Assembly (NCBI RefSeq): GCF_029218125.1
Contig: NZ_JARFXX010000009.1
Location: forward strand, 24,484 to 88,483
Direction: 5' to 3'
DNA length: 64,000 nucleotides
Source of the DNA: Oscillibacter faecalis_A
Lineage (GTDB): Bacteria > Bacillota > Clostridia > Oscillospirales > Oscillospiraceae
Both the position numbers and the translations under genes were made by a program. The notes under the pieces were generated by a model. That model saw only the letters and a list, made by a program, of their open reading frames with translations. It searched no databases and was not told the DNA's origin. Of this stretch, positions 34,995-43,585 are shown piece by piece (within the stretch, counting starts at the first letter, position 1; the number at the start of each line of letters is the position of its first letter).

Positions 34995-36002
34995 ATGAAA
35001 ATTTTAGCCTTTGAAAGCTCATGCGATGAGACCGCCGTGGCGGTGGTGGAGGACGGACGCCGAGTGCTGTCGGACGCCATCGCGTCCCAAGCGGACCTCC
35101 ATGCGCTCTACGGCGGTGTTGTGCCGGAAATCGCCTCCCGCAAGCACGTGGAGGCCATCGCCGCCCTGACGGAAAAGGCCCTTGCGGACGCAGGCTGCAC
35201 CCGGCAGGATATTGACGCGGTGGCGGTCACCTATGCGCCGGGCCTTATCGGCGCGGTGCTGGTGGGCCTCAGCTTCGCAAAATCCATGGCATTTGGGCTG
35301 GGGGTGCCGCTGATTCCGGTGCACCATATCCGGGGACATATCGCCGCGAACTATCTGGCCTTCCCGGAGCTGGAGCCGCCGTTTCTGGCACTGGCTATCT
35401 CCGGCGGCAATACGCTCATCGTGGACGTCCGGGATTACACGGATATGAAGATTTTAGGCGCGACCCGGGATGACGCGGCAGGGGAGTGCTTTGACAAGGC
35501 GGCCCGGGTGCTGGGCTTGCCGTATCCCGGCGGCGCGCCTATGGATAAGCTGGCGCAGAAATCAAAGGGCGGCGTTTACACCCTGCCGGTGGCCCATGTG
35601 GAGGGCGCTCCGCTGGACATGAGCTTTTCGGGTCTGAAAACGGCGGTGGTGAATTTGGCCCACCATGCCGAGCAGGTGGGCCAGCCGTTGGACGCCCCGG
35701 CGCTGGCGCGGGATTTCGCGCAGGCAGTCAGCGACACGCTGGTGCCCCGGGCCATGGAGGCCGCAAAGCAGGCGGGAAGGACTGTGATTGCCGCGGCAGG
35801 CGGCGTGGCGGCCAATTCTGTCATTCGGGGCGATTTGGAGCGGGCCTGCGCGCAGGCGGGCTATCACCTGTATCTGCCGCCGCTGCGGTGGTGCGGCGAC
35901 AACGGTGCCATGATCGGTGCACAGGGCTACTATGAGTATCTGGCCGGTCACACGGCGGGCATGGAGCTCAATGCCTACGCCACCCGGGACATCAATGCCT
36001 GA
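34995..36002 (+). CDS. tsaD: tRNA N6-adenosine threonylcarbamoyltransferase TsaD
   Basis: Catalytic subunit that transfers threonylcarbamoyl to A37 of ANN-decoding tRNAs. The 335-residue ASKHA-fold protein shows LAFESSCDETAVAVV at the N-terminus, the metal-binding HHIRGHIAANYL, LAISGGNTLIV, GATRDDAAGECFDKAARVLG and the C-terminal LRWCGDNGAMIGAQG. TsaB and TsaE partners are not in the window. The ATG follows AAGAGAAAGAAGCGG. It ends at a strong bidirectional terminator. Confidence 0.96.
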   Translation: MKILAFESSCDETAVAVVEDGRRVLSDAIASQADLHALYGGVVPEIASRKHVEAIAALTEKALADAGCTRQDIDAVAVTYAPGLIGAVLVGLSFAKSMAFGLGVPLIPVHHIRGHIAANYLAFPELEPPFLALAISGGNTLIVDVRDYTDMKILGATRDDAAGECFDKAARVLGLPYPGGAPMDKLAQKSKGGVYTLPVAHVEGAPLDMSFSGLKTAVVNLAHHAEQVGQPLDAPALARDFAQAVSDTLVPRAMEAAKQAGRTVIAAAGGVAANSVIRGDLERACAQAGYHLYLPPLRWCGDNGAMIGAQGYYEYLAGHTAGMELNAYATRDINA

Positions 36003-36004
36003 GT

Positions 36005-36049
36005 AAAAAACATCCGCCGCCTGATGCTTCAGGCGGCGGATGTTTTTTT
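36005..36049. terminator. Bidirectional terminator after tsaD
   Basis: Perfect stem (36005-36024 with 36029-36048) with A and T runs, between convergent genes. Confidence 0.92.
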
Positions 36050-36056
36050 GAAGAAG

Positions 36057-36842
36057 TCATGCCGCTTCCCGCATGGTCCAGCAAAACCCGGCCAGCGCGG
36101 CGGCACCGCCCAGCGTCAGACAGGCGGCGGGGGTAATTCCGTCGGCCAGCAGCGTCAGGGAGCAAATGACGGACAGCCCGGTGTACAGGGTGAACAGCCG
36201 GGGATTTCCAGCCTTTACCGTGAAGCCGGAGAGCCGGTAGGAACCGAGAATCAGCGCCATCAGCCCCAGCAGCTCCGGGTAGTAGTGTGACAGCACCGGG
36301 TCAACGGAGTCCAGCCGGTAAACAAAGACCAGCCGAATTAGCAGTGAGACCGGAACGGCCAGCAGCGGCAGCGGACTGACCGTCTCCTTCCGGCAGGCCA
36401 ATAAACCGCAGAACAGACCGGCAGCGGCAGCTATGGACAGTACGCCCATGATGGCGCCGGAGGTGCCGGAGCCGGCAGAGGCGACCATGGAAAGCCCATC
36501 CGCCGAAAGAACGGTCTGCCCGCCGGAGACAGCCCGCAGCAGCTCCCATACGCCGGAGAGACCTACCAAAAAGCAGCCGAGGACCGTCAGCGTCAGACAT
36601 TTTGCGTCCGCGCCGCCGAATTGTGCGGAAAAGGGGGCCTCTGTGCTGCGGGGCAGGCGGCGGGTCAGGAAAATCAGTGCTACCGCAGATAAAAGCAGCA
36701 GCAACGGCAGCAGCAGAGTGGGAAGACTGCCGGGAACCGGCAGGCGGGTGTCCGCCTCAAAACCAATATGATTTTGAAGCAGCCGCAGGGCAAGGCACGC
36801 TGCCCCGGCAGCCAGAGAGAAAAGAAGCGCACGCTGTTTCAT
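36057..36842 (-). CDS. Multi-pass membrane protein of unknown function
   Basis: A 261-residue hydrophobic protein with about seven or eight membrane segments (near residues 5-20, 41-60, 82-103, 126-146, 153-175, 185-200, 215-230, 238-256) and short polar loops. No family motif was recognised. The ATG follows AAAGGACAG and a promoter lies at 36896-36924. It is divergent from spoIID; its promoter and the sigma-E-like promoter of spoIID are only 10 bases apart. Confidence 0.7.
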   Translation of the reverse strand: MKQRALLFSLAAGAACLALRLLQNHIGFEADTRLPVPGSLPTLLLPLLLLLSAVALIFLTRRLPRSTEAPFSAQFGGADAKCLTLTVLGCFLVGLSGVWELLRAVSGGQTVLSADGLSMVASAGSGTSGAIMGVLSIAAAAGLFCGLLACRKETVSPLPLLAVPVSLLIRLVFVYRLDSVDPVLSHYYPELLGLMALILGSYRLSGFTVKAGNPRLFTLYTGLSVICSLTLLADGITPAACLTLGGAAALAGFCWTMREAA

Positions 36843-36895
36843 ATTCTGTCCTTTCAGGCGGCATCGCCACCGTAACGTTTCATTTTAGTTTTAAA

Positions 36896-36924
36896 ATTAT
36901 ACCACCGTTTTTCCGGCTTGTCCA
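36896..36924 (-). promoter_or_regulatory. Sigma-A promoter for the membrane protein gene
   Basis: Minus-strand TGGACA (36924-36919) and TATAAT (36901-36896) with a 17-base spacer. Confidence 0.7.
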
Positions 36925-36933
36925 CGCTGCCGC

Positions 36934-36962
36934 TCATTTTTATGTCGGCCGCCGCATATAGA
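36934..36962 (+). promoter_or_regulatory. Sigma-E-like promoter for spoIID
   Basis: TCATTTT (36934-36940) and CATATAGA (36955-36962) with a 14-base spacer resemble the mother-cell sigma-E consensus (KMATATT, N14-15, CATACANT). spoIID belongs to the sigma-E regulon in B. subtilis. Confidence 0.55.
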
Positions 36963-36992
36963 AAAGAAAACGGACAAGCGAGGGAGAACGGA

Positions 36993-38018
36993 ATGGAGCA
37001 ATTACTAAGAGAAACACTGTTGGCCTCCGGCACAGCGCTGCTGGGAATCTTTCTTTTGCCGCTGGCGCTGGTGCGGGGACCGGCAGAGGTGGCAGAGCCG
37101 CCGCAGACGCCGGCGGCGGATACTGCTTTGGAGCAGACAGAGGAGGCGGAATCGCCTGCCGCGCCGCATGACCGGGAGCGGACGCTGCGGGTGCTGGAGG
37201 GCAATACCGTCCGGGAGATGACTATGGAGGATTATTTGTTTGGCGTCACGGCGGCGGAGATGCCCGCCTCCTTCGCGGAGGAGGCGCTGAAGGCACAGGC
37301 GGTGGCGGCTCGGACCTACACGCTCTATAAGCTAATCTCCGGGGGAAACCACGGAGATACGGCGGACATCTGCACGGATTCCACCTGCTGTCAGGCATAT
37401 ATCGCCCCGGAAAGCGCCCGGGCGAACTGGGGCGAAAATGCCGAAAGCTATACGGAAAAGATACGCACGGCGGTGGCTGCCACAGACGGTGAGGCCATTT
37501 TGTACGGCGGCGTGCCGATTTTGGCGGTGTTCCATGCCAGCTCCGCCGGGCTGACCCGCGCCGCCGGACAGGTGTGGCAGAACGATCTGCCCTATCTTAA
37601 ACCTGTGGACTCCCCGGAGGCGGCGGAGAGCATTCCCAATTATTATAGCCGTGTGGAATTTTCACCGGCGGATCTGAAGCAGCGATTACTGGCCAAGATT
37701 CCAGGGGCGGAGCTGTCCGGCGAGAAAAAGAACTGGCTGAAAAATGCCGTGCGGGACGGTGCAGACAGCGTGGAGACCGTGGAGGTGGGCGGCGTGACCG
37801 TCCGGGGGACGGTGGTGCGCGCCGCGCTGGGGCTGCGCTCCGCCTGCTTTGAATGGGAGCTTCAGGACGGAAATTTTGTTTTTTACGTGACAGGTCACGG
37901 CCACGGCGTTGGACTCAGCCAGTACGGCGCGGACGCCATGGCGGAGGCCGGGGCCGATTACCGGGAGATTCTCACCCACTACTATACCGGCGTAACGGTG
38001 GCGGTCTATGCGGGGTAG
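36993..38018 (+). CDS. spoIID: Stage II sporulation protein D (SpoIID)
   Basis: Membrane-anchored lytic transglycosylase that degrades septal peptidoglycan during engulfment. The 341-residue protein has an N-terminal membrane segment (about 12-29), an acidic/Pro linker, and the SpoIID domain. That domain shows FGVTAAEMPASFAEEALKAQ with the catalytic Glu, AVAARTYTLYKLI, STCCQAYIAPE and VTGHGHGVGLSQYGADAMA. The ATG at 36993 follows GAGGGAGAACGG; a longer in-frame reading would cover the promoter. SpoIIQ and SpoIIM/P partners are not in the window. Confidence 0.95.
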   Translation: MEQLLRETLLASGTALLGIFLLPLALVRGPAEVAEPPQTPAADTALEQTEEAESPAAPHDRERTLRVLEGNTVREMTMEDYLFGVTAAEMPASFAEEALKAQAVAARTYTLYKLISGGNHGDTADICTDSTCCQAYIAPESARANWGENAESYTEKIRTAVAATDGEAILYGGVPILAVFHASSAGLTRAAGQVWQNDLPYLKPVDSPEAAESIPNYYSRVEFSPADLKQRLLAKIPGAELSGEKKNWLKNAVRDGADSVETVEVGGVTVRGTVVRAALGLRSACFEWELQDGNFVFYVTGHGHGVGLSQYGADAMAEAGADYREILTHYYTGVTVAVYAG

Positions 38019-38086
38019 GGCTTTACAAGGCCCGCAGGACTGTGGTAAAATATTTTATTCAAATGGTCAGAGGGGAGGAAAGCGGC

Positions 38087-39172
38087 ATGAAAAAACGCGG
38101 TGCGGCCCTGCTTTTCTGTCTGCTGCTGGTGCTCCAGCTGGCGCTTCCGGTCCGGGCGGCGGGCAGCGTGTACTTTGTGGCGGCGGAGGCCAGCGTACTG
38201 CCTCTGACGGACGCCACCATGCCGTTCTGGTCCGGCGGCTATCTCTATGTACCGGCGTCGGTGTTCACCGGCTTTGATATTTCCATCATCAACAATACGG
38301 CAAAGAAAATGACGGTGCTGGAAAAGGACCGGCGGGCGCTCTTGTTCGACTGGGAAAAGGGAACGGCACAGGATGGCGGCGGCCAGGTACTGACGCCGGG
38401 GCTCATTCAGTCCGGCGGTAGCGCGTTTGTACCGGCCTCCATAGTGTCAGACTTTTTCGGACTGCAATACTCCGTGACGGAGGTGGCCCACGGGTATCTT
38501 GTGTGGCTGCGATCTCCGAATTTCGGCATGACTGCGGCGGATTTTGCCAATGCTGCCACCTACAACATGGAGGAGCGCTACACGGCCTATACCAAGGGGA
38601 GCCAGACGCCCTCCACACCGCAGACGCCCTCCGGCACCACAGTCCCGCCCAGCGGTGCCCGCATCCGCCTGTGCATTGAGGCGGACCAGCGGGCCGGCAG
38701 TCTGCTGGACGCGTTGGAGCGGGCCAACGGCTGGGCCACATTTTACTGTACGCCGGAATTCATGGAAAATAACGGCGATCTGCTGCGGCGCTTAGCGGTG
38801 TCCGGCAGTGCCGTGGGGCTGCTGCTGGACCCGGAGGACCCGGCGGAGAGCTTAGACCAGCAGCTCAAGCGGGGTAATGACGCCCTGTATCGGGCCACGC
38901 TGACGCGGACCCGCCTCGTTTATGCCGACGGCGGAGAGGAAACGCTGCAGGCGTTGGAGCAGTTGGGGTATAGCTGCCTGACGCCGGACATGGACCGGAC
39001 GGACTACAAGCTGGAAAGCGCCGCCAACGCCGCGGCGCTGCTCAAGCGGGTGTCGGCCCGGCGGAGGGACATGTCCGTATGGCTGGGGACCACCGCCTCC
39101 GCCGCAGGCGTGAAGGAGTTTGTTTCCTCTGCTCAGCGGGAGGGGCATTACTGCCGCGCCATGACAGAGTAA
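38087..39172 (+). CDS. Secreted stalk-domain protein with degenerate deacetylase-like domain
   Basis: A 361-residue exported protein. It has a signal peptide (about 1-24, LVLQLALPVRAAG), a copper-amine-oxidase-N-like stalk domain (about 25-170, with GGYLYVPASVFTGF and GGSAFVPASIVSDFFGL), a Pro/Thr linker (about 175-190), and a C-terminal domain whose layout follows NodB polysaccharide deacetylases. That domain shows RIRLCIEADQRAGSLLDAL, then GWATFYCTPEFMENN and SGSAVGLLLD, but the metal-binding Asp-Asp and His-x3-His residues are missing. The ATG at 38087 follows GGGGAGGAAAGCGGC. It sits 68 bases after spoIID. Activity is unlikely; a binding role in the wall is possible. Confidence 0.7.
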   Translation: MKKRGAALLFCLLLVLQLALPVRAAGSVYFVAAEASVLPLTDATMPFWSGGYLYVPASVFTGFDISIINNTAKKMTVLEKDRRALLFDWEKGTAQDGGGQVLTPGLIQSGGSAFVPASIVSDFFGLQYSVTEVAHGYLVWLRSPNFGMTAADFANAATYNMEERYTAYTKGSQTPSTPQTPSGTTVPPSGARIRLCIEADQRAGSLLDALERANGWATFYCTPEFMENNGDLLRRLAVSGSAVGLLLDPEDPAESLDQQLKRGNDALYRATLTRTRLVYADGGEETLQALEQLGYSCLTPDMDRTDYKLESAANAAALLKRVSARRRDMSVWLGTTASAAGVKEFVSSAQREGHYCRAMTE

Positions 39173-39261
39173 GATTTACAAATCGTTCAACCAACCGAAG
39201 AAAAATTCGGGTATCATAAAGAAAAAACAGGCCGGTGGCCCGCAAAACTGGAGGAGAGCGT

Positions 39262-39969
39262 ATGGGACGCAATATTCTGGTAGTAGAGGATGACAAGAAC
39301 ATTTCCGATCTCATCTATATGTATCTGGTGAAGGAGGGCTTTGACGTCCGCATCGCCGGAGACGGAGGCAAGGCGCTGGAGGAATTTCGGAAAAAGGAGC
39401 CGGACCTGATATTGCTGGACATCATGCTGCCGGTGATGGACGGCTGGGCTGTCTGCGCCAAAATCCGGGAGACCAGCAAGGTCCCCATCATCATGCTGAC
39501 TGCCAAAAGCGAGGTCTTTGACCGTATTCAGGGCCTTGAGATGGGCGCGGACGATTACATCGTCAAGCCCTTTGAGATGAAGGAGCTGATCGCCCGCATC
39601 AACGCTGTTCTGCGGCGGATGGAGATTCCCAATGACACCAGCAAAAAGCTGCATTTTGACAAGCTGACCATCGACCTTGATTCCTATGAGCTCATCGTGG
39701 ACGGAAAGAAGATCGACACACCGCCCAAGGAGCTGGAACTCCTTTACCACCTGGCCTCCACCCCCAACCGGGTCTATACCCGCAATCAGCTTTTGGACGA
39801 GGTGTGGGGCTTTGACTACTTTGGCGACAGCCGCACCGTGGACGTACATATCAAGCGTCTGCGGGAAAAGGTGGAGGGCGTCAGTGACCAGTGGGCGCTG
39901 AAAACCGTCTGGGGCGTGGGCTACAAGTTCGAGACCGCAGCGGGCCAGAGCGCGGAGAAAAAGGCATGA
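39262..39969 (+). CDS. OmpR/PhoB-family response regulator
   Basis: A 235-residue two-domain regulator: receiver (about 1-120, acidic pair in VVEDDKN, phosphoacceptor Asp in LILLDIMLPVMDGW, Lys in DDYIVKPFE) and winged-helix trans_reg_C domain (LELLYHLASTPNRVYTRNQL, RTVDVHIKRLREKV, WGVGYKFE). ATG at 39262 has GGAGGAGAG upstream. Its stop overlaps the kinase ATG (ATGA), so the pair is translationally coupled. The downstream HtrA protease suggests an envelope-stress or wall-stress system. Confidence 0.93.
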   Translation: MGRNILVVEDDKNISDLIYMYLVKEGFDVRIAGDGGKALEEFRKKEPDLILLDIMLPVMDGWAVCAKIRETSKVPIIMLTAKSEVFDRIQGLEMGADDYIVKPFEMKELIARINAVLRRMEIPNDTSKKLHFDKLTIDLDSYELIVDGKKIDTPPKELELLYHLASTPNRVYTRNQLLDEVWGFDYFGDSRTVDVHIKRLREKVEGVSDQWALKTVWGVGYKFETAAGQSAEKKA

Positions 39970-41420
39970 AGCGTCTGCGGGAACAGTTCCGGGGGCTTTA
40001 CTGGCGGCAGATGTCCATTACGGTGGGTATGGTGCTGCTGACGCTGGTGCTGCTGGGAACGGTATTCTTCTCTCTAAGCTATAACTATGCCCGGGGGCAA
40101 AAGACCGATGAGCTGCTGGAGCGGGCGCAGGTGGTGAGCCGCCTGTCCGTGCGATATCTGGAAAGCGGCCGCTACCTCACCATGGAGGAGCTGCGGCAGG
40201 ATCAGGTTTTCCAGCAGCTTGCCGCCACGGCGGCCATGATCTCCGATATGGATATTCTGGTGTGCGACGAGGAGGGCCATGTGCTCCTTTCTACGGACGA
40301 GACCATGGAGGGCCAGTCTATCACCATACCTGAGGGCGTGATGTCCGCCGTACTGGAGCAGGGAACATGGGCGGGCCGCAGCCGCCTGGACCAGCTCTAT
40401 GAGAGCAAGCGGTTCGTAGGCGGCGTATCCGTTGTCAGCCCCACCACGGGAAAGGTGCTGGGATCGGTATTCACCGTGTCCTCCGGCGATACGGTGGACG
40501 CCCTGTGGCGGACGTTTGCGGGGCTGCTGGTGATGACCGCGCTGGTGGTGCTGATGATCTCCTTTGTGGCCACCTCCGTGACCACCATGCGGCAGATCAA
40601 GCCTATCCGGGAAATGGCACAGGCCACCCGCTGCTATGCGGAGGGAGATTTTGACATCCGCATGAACGATTATGGCCGGGACGATGAGATCGGCGAGCTG
40701 GCGGCCTCCTTCAACAACATGGCGGAGCGCCTGCAGCAGACGGAGCGACAGCGTCGGGAGTTCATTGCCAATATTTCCCATGAGCTGAAAACGCCCATGA
40801 CCACTATTGCTGGTTATACGGACGGTATTCTGGACGGAACGATTCCACCGGAAAATGAAAAGCAGTATTTACAGATCATCGCAAATGAGAGCCGCCGACT
40901 GAGCCGGCTGGTGCGGCGGATGCTGGATGTCAGCCAGCTTCAGGCCATGGACCCTCTGCGGAACGGCAACCACTTTGACATCTGCGAATCCATGCGCCGG
41001 GTGCTGATCTCCATGGAAAAGAAGATCAATGACCGGCATCTGGACGTAGAGGCCGATATTCCTGATGAGCCGATTTTGGTGCTGGGCGATAATGACATGA
41101 TCACGCAGGTGCTCTACAATCTGCTGGAAAATGCCGCCAAGTTCGCCCGGGAGGGCTCCACGCTGTATTTGGGCGTGGCCATGATGGACGGAAAGGCCCG
41201 GGTCACGGTGCGGAACGTGGGCGATACCATTCCCGCCGAGGAGCTGCCGTTGCTGTTTGAACGGTTCCATAAGAGCGACAAGTCCCGCAGCGAGGACAAG
41301 GACGGCTATGGGCTTGGCCTTTATATCGTCAAGACCATTTTGCAGCAGCACAAGGAGGACATCAGCGTGACCAGCGAGAACGGCGTGACAACATTTACGT
41401 TCTCTCTGCGGGTGGAGTAA
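39966..41420 (+). CDS. Sensor histidine kinase
   Basis: Membrane kinase of 484 residues, partner of the preceding regulator. Order: membrane segment (about 18-40), extracytoplasmic sensor (about 41-175), second membrane segment (about 180-205), HAMP (about 205-258, IKPIREMAQATRCYAEGD), HisKA with NISHELKTPMTTIAGYTDGI (phospho-His), and HATPase with NLLENAAKFA and KDGYGLGLYIVKTI. The ATG overlaps the regulator stop. The ligand is unknown. Confidence 0.93.
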   Translation: MKRLREQFRGLYWRQMSITVGMVLLTLVLLGTVFFSLSYNYARGQKTDELLERAQVVSRLSVRYLESGRYLTMEELRQDQVFQQLAATAAMISDMDILVCDEEGHVLLSTDETMEGQSITIPEGVMSAVLEQGTWAGRSRLDQLYESKRFVGGVSVVSPTTGKVLGSVFTVSSGDTVDALWRTFAGLLVMTALVVLMISFVATSVTTMRQIKPIREMAQATRCYAEGDFDIRMNDYGRDDEIGELAASFNNMAERLQQTERQRREFIANISHELKTPMTTIAGYTDGILDGTIPPENEKQYLQIIANESRRLSRLVRRMLDVSQLQAMDPLRNGNHFDICESMRRVLISMEKKINDRHLDVEADIPDEPILVLGDNDMITQVLYNLLENAAKFAREGSTLYLGVAMMDGKARVTVRNVGDTIPAEELPLLFERFHKSDKSRSEDKDGYGLGLYIVKTILQQHKEDISVTSENGVTTFTFSLRVE

Positions 41421-41435
41421 CGCAGAAAAAGAGGT

Positions 41436-42716
41436 ATGATGGATAAGCGCAGGACCCTGCGGATGCAGGACGAAGTCATTGAGGAATACAGCCGGCCCTT
41501 TCCGGGCGAGGTTGTGGAGACCTATACCCGCCCTCTGCCGGTGTCCATGGCGCCCGCAAAGCCGCAGGCGGCAAAAAAACCGAAGCGGCGCCGCTGGCGG
41601 GGCTTTCTGCTTCTGCTGGTGATCGCGGCAGGCATTACGGCGGTCATCGGCGGCGGTCAATGGGTACTGGGGATGCTCCGGGGTGCGTATACCGGGGAGT
41701 ATGATTACTATGACCGAGACTGGCAGGAGGACACAACGGACAGCCCCATCACGATTCCCACCGTGGAGGCGGCTGCGGACGCGGAGCTGACGCTGACAGC
41801 GGGCCGGACCAGGACGCTGACCGCGCAGGAGGTCTATCAGACTGTGAAGGATGCCGTTGTGACAGTGGCGGTAGACCTTGGCGGCGGAAAAATGTCCGTG
41901 GGAACGGGCATATTGTTCCGGGAGGACGGGTACTTTGTCACCAATCGGCACGTAGTGGCAGGCGGTAGCGCCTGCACGGTGCTGCTGGCGGACGGGACGC
42001 CCTATGAAGCAAATTACATTGCCAGTGACGCGGACTATGATGTGGCAGTGCTGAAAATTGATGGGACAGGCTTTCCTACGGCGGATTTCGGCAATTCGGA
42101 TACACTGGAGGTGGGTGAGACCGTGTATGCTATCGGCACGCCGCTGAACCTGGAAATGGGCGGCACGTTTACCGACGGTATTGTGTCCTCCGTCAACCGG
42201 GAAATGCAGCAGACAGCGGGGACCTCCATGCCGCTGATTCAAACGAACGCTGCCCTGAATAACGGCAATTCCGGCGGACCGCTCATCAATTCCTGCGGTC
42301 AGGTGGTAGGCATCAACTTTATGAAAATGTATGCCCGCGCATCCACGGTGGAGGGACTGGGCTTCGCCATCCCCTCCGTACAGGTGGAGCGGGTGGTCAA
42401 CGATCTGCTGACCTACGGCGCGGTGCAGCCGGAGCCGGTTCTGGGCCTGATGGTCCGGCAGCTCCCGGATCAACTGGCGGATAAGCTCTGGGGCATCCGG
42501 GTGGAGTCCGTGACCCCCGGCGGCGCGGCGGAGCGGGCCGGAATCCAGGAGGGCGACTATGTGCTGGCGGCAGATGACCGGGAGACCCTCAGCAGCAGCG
42601 ATGTGCTCAAGGCCCGCTGGCAGCACCACGTAGGGGACACCATGACCATGACGATCTGGCGGGACGGTGAGATTTTCACCGTGACGCTGGAGCTGAAGCA
42701 GGCGGTGCAGAACTAA
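41436..42716 (+). CDS. HtrA/DegP-like membrane-anchored serine protease
   Basis: Trypsin-like protease with PDZ domain, 426 residues. A basic cytoplasmic tail (KKPKRRRWRG) precedes one membrane segment (about 55-77), then an acidic linker, the protease domain and one PDZ domain (about 335-420, VTPGGAAERAGIQEGDYVL). Catalytic triad: His in FVTNRHVVAG, Asp in ADYDVAVLKI and Ser in NNGNSGGPLINS. It starts 15 bases after the kinase stop, so a three-gene stress-response operon is likely. Two consecutive ATG codons make the start uncertain by one residue. Confidence 0.93.
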   Translation: MMDKRRTLRMQDEVIEEYSRPFPGEVVETYTRPLPVSMAPAKPQAAKKPKRRRWRGFLLLLVIAAGITAVIGGGQWVLGMLRGAYTGEYDYYDRDWQEDTTDSPITIPTVEAAADAELTLTAGRTRTLTAQEVYQTVKDAVVTVAVDLGGGKMSVGTGILFREDGYFVTNRHVVAGGSACTVLLADGTPYEANYIASDADYDVAVLKIDGTGFPTADFGNSDTLEVGETVYAIGTPLNLEMGGTFTDGIVSSVNREMQQTAGTSMPLIQTNAALNNGNSGGPLINSCGQVVGINFMKMYARASTVEGLGFAIPSVQVERVVNDLLTYGAVQPEPVLGLMVRQLPDQLADKLWGIRVESVTPGGAAERAGIQEGDYVLAADDRETLSSSDVLKARWQHHVGDTMTMTIWRDGEIFTVTLELKQAVQN

Positions 42717-42756
42717 ACTGCCCCGCAGCGGCAAACAGACCCGATACAGAAAAAAA

Positions 42757-42792
42757 CCGGCGGCTGAGTTCATCAACCGCCGGACTTTTTTG
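42757..42792. terminator. Terminator between the protease and TauE/SafE genes
   Basis: CCGGCGG (42757-42763) pairs with CCGCCGG (42777-42783), with A residues before and T residues after. The stem overlaps the last codons of the convergent gene. Confidence 0.7.
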
Positions 42793-43153
42793 CACTTTTT
42801 TGCGGCAGAAGCAGGGAAATGCCGGAGAGCAGCAGATAGATCCCGAAGGGTCGCTGCAAAATTTCCACATCTACCGCCGTGGCGATCCACGCTCCCAGCA
42901 GAGCTGCCGGGACCGCGATAGGAACGGCGGCACGCAGCGTGGGCGTGTCCAGACAGCCGTTTTTTCGGTGGCAGAGCAGGGCTGAAAGAGCTGTGGGGAG
43001 AAAGAACAGCAGATTGATGCCCTGCGCTGTCCGCTGGTCAACGCCGAGGAACAGCGTCATCACCAGCAAAAGCAGCGTCCCGCCGCCAACGCCCCATGCG
43101 GAGATAACGGCGGCGCCCAGTCCGCAGAGAAAGGGAAGAACAAAGGCGCTCAC
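42773..43153 (-). CDS. TauE/SafE permease, second half-size subunit
   Basis: A 126-residue membrane protein with about four hydrophobic segments. LCGLGAAVISAWGVGGGTLLL carries the Gly-rich TauE/SafE signature, followed by DQRTAQGINLLFFLP, typical of the family. The GTG at 43153 overlaps the TGA of the preceding half gene (GTGA) and has a GGTGAGG site, so it is preferred to a longer reading. Normal TauE/SafE proteins are about 250 residues with two such halves, so this and its neighbour probably form one transporter for small sulfur-containing anions or a similar solute. Confidence 0.8.
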   Translation of the reverse strand: MSAFVLPFLCGLGAAVISAWGVGGGTLLLLVMTLFLGVDQRTAQGINLLFFLPTALSALLCHRKNGCLDTPTLRAAVPIAVPAALLGAWIATAVDVEILQRPFGIYLLLSGISLLLPQKSAKKSGG

Positions 43154-43503
43154 AGCAGATACCTCACCCCCGCATAGAACAAAAAGGCGGCAAACATCCA
43201 TTTCAGGAGCTTCACGGAGACTTTTCCGTAGAGCTTTCCGCCCAGCCAGCCGCCGATGGGCCCGCCGATCAGATACGGCAGCGCTGTCATAAGCTCGATT
43301 TCACCCCGCCAGAGGTAAACGGCAGCGGACACGGCGCACACCGGGAAAATGACGCCGACACAGGTGGCATACAGGCGGCGCTGTTCCAGCGTCCCAAACC
43401 GGGAGAGAATGGGGAGAAACACCATGCCGCCGCCCCCGCCGAACAGGCCGTTGGCAAGTCCGGCGGCGCCGCCGGCGATGCGGGCGGGCCAATTTGACGC
43501 CAT
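43150..43503 (-). CDS. TauE/SafE permease, first half-size subunit
   Basis: A 117-residue membrane protein with three or four hydrophobic segments. The family repeat is seen in GGAAGLANGLFGGGGGMVFL near the N-terminus and IGGPIGGWLGGKLYGKVS near residue 80. The ATG is preceded by AGGGGGT. The stop overlaps the start of the next half-size gene by the sequence GTGA, indicating coupled translation and probably a heterodimer. There is no sign that one base change would restore a single frame with intact membrane topology, so this looks like a true split rather than a sequencing error. Confidence 0.8.
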   Translation of the reverse strand: MASNWPARIAGGAAGLANGLFGGGGGMVFLPILSRFGTLEQRRLYATCVGVIFPVCAVSAAVYLWRGEIELMTALPYLIGGPIGGWLGGKLYGKVSVKLLKWMFAAFLFYAGVRYLL

Positions 43504-43552
43504 AGAAGCTACCCCCTGAAAGCAGATAGATGTACATAAAGACGTATGCTTT

Positions 43553-43578
43553 GGGAGGGGTGCGCTCGCGCCCCTCCC
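43553..43578 (-). terminator. GC-rich hairpin after the DUF1540 gene
   Basis: GGGAGGGG pairs with CCCCTCCC around GCGC-rich sequence just past the stop on the minus strand; there is no clear T run. Confidence 0.45.
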
Positions 43579-43585
43579 GTGCCGC

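Noticed and set aside
43150..43153. Frameshift or sequencing error splitting one TauE/SafE gene
   Set aside because: The junction has a good ribosome site and a clean GTGA overlap, and both halves are complete repeats, so a true two-gene arrangement is more likely. Read data would be needed to be certain.
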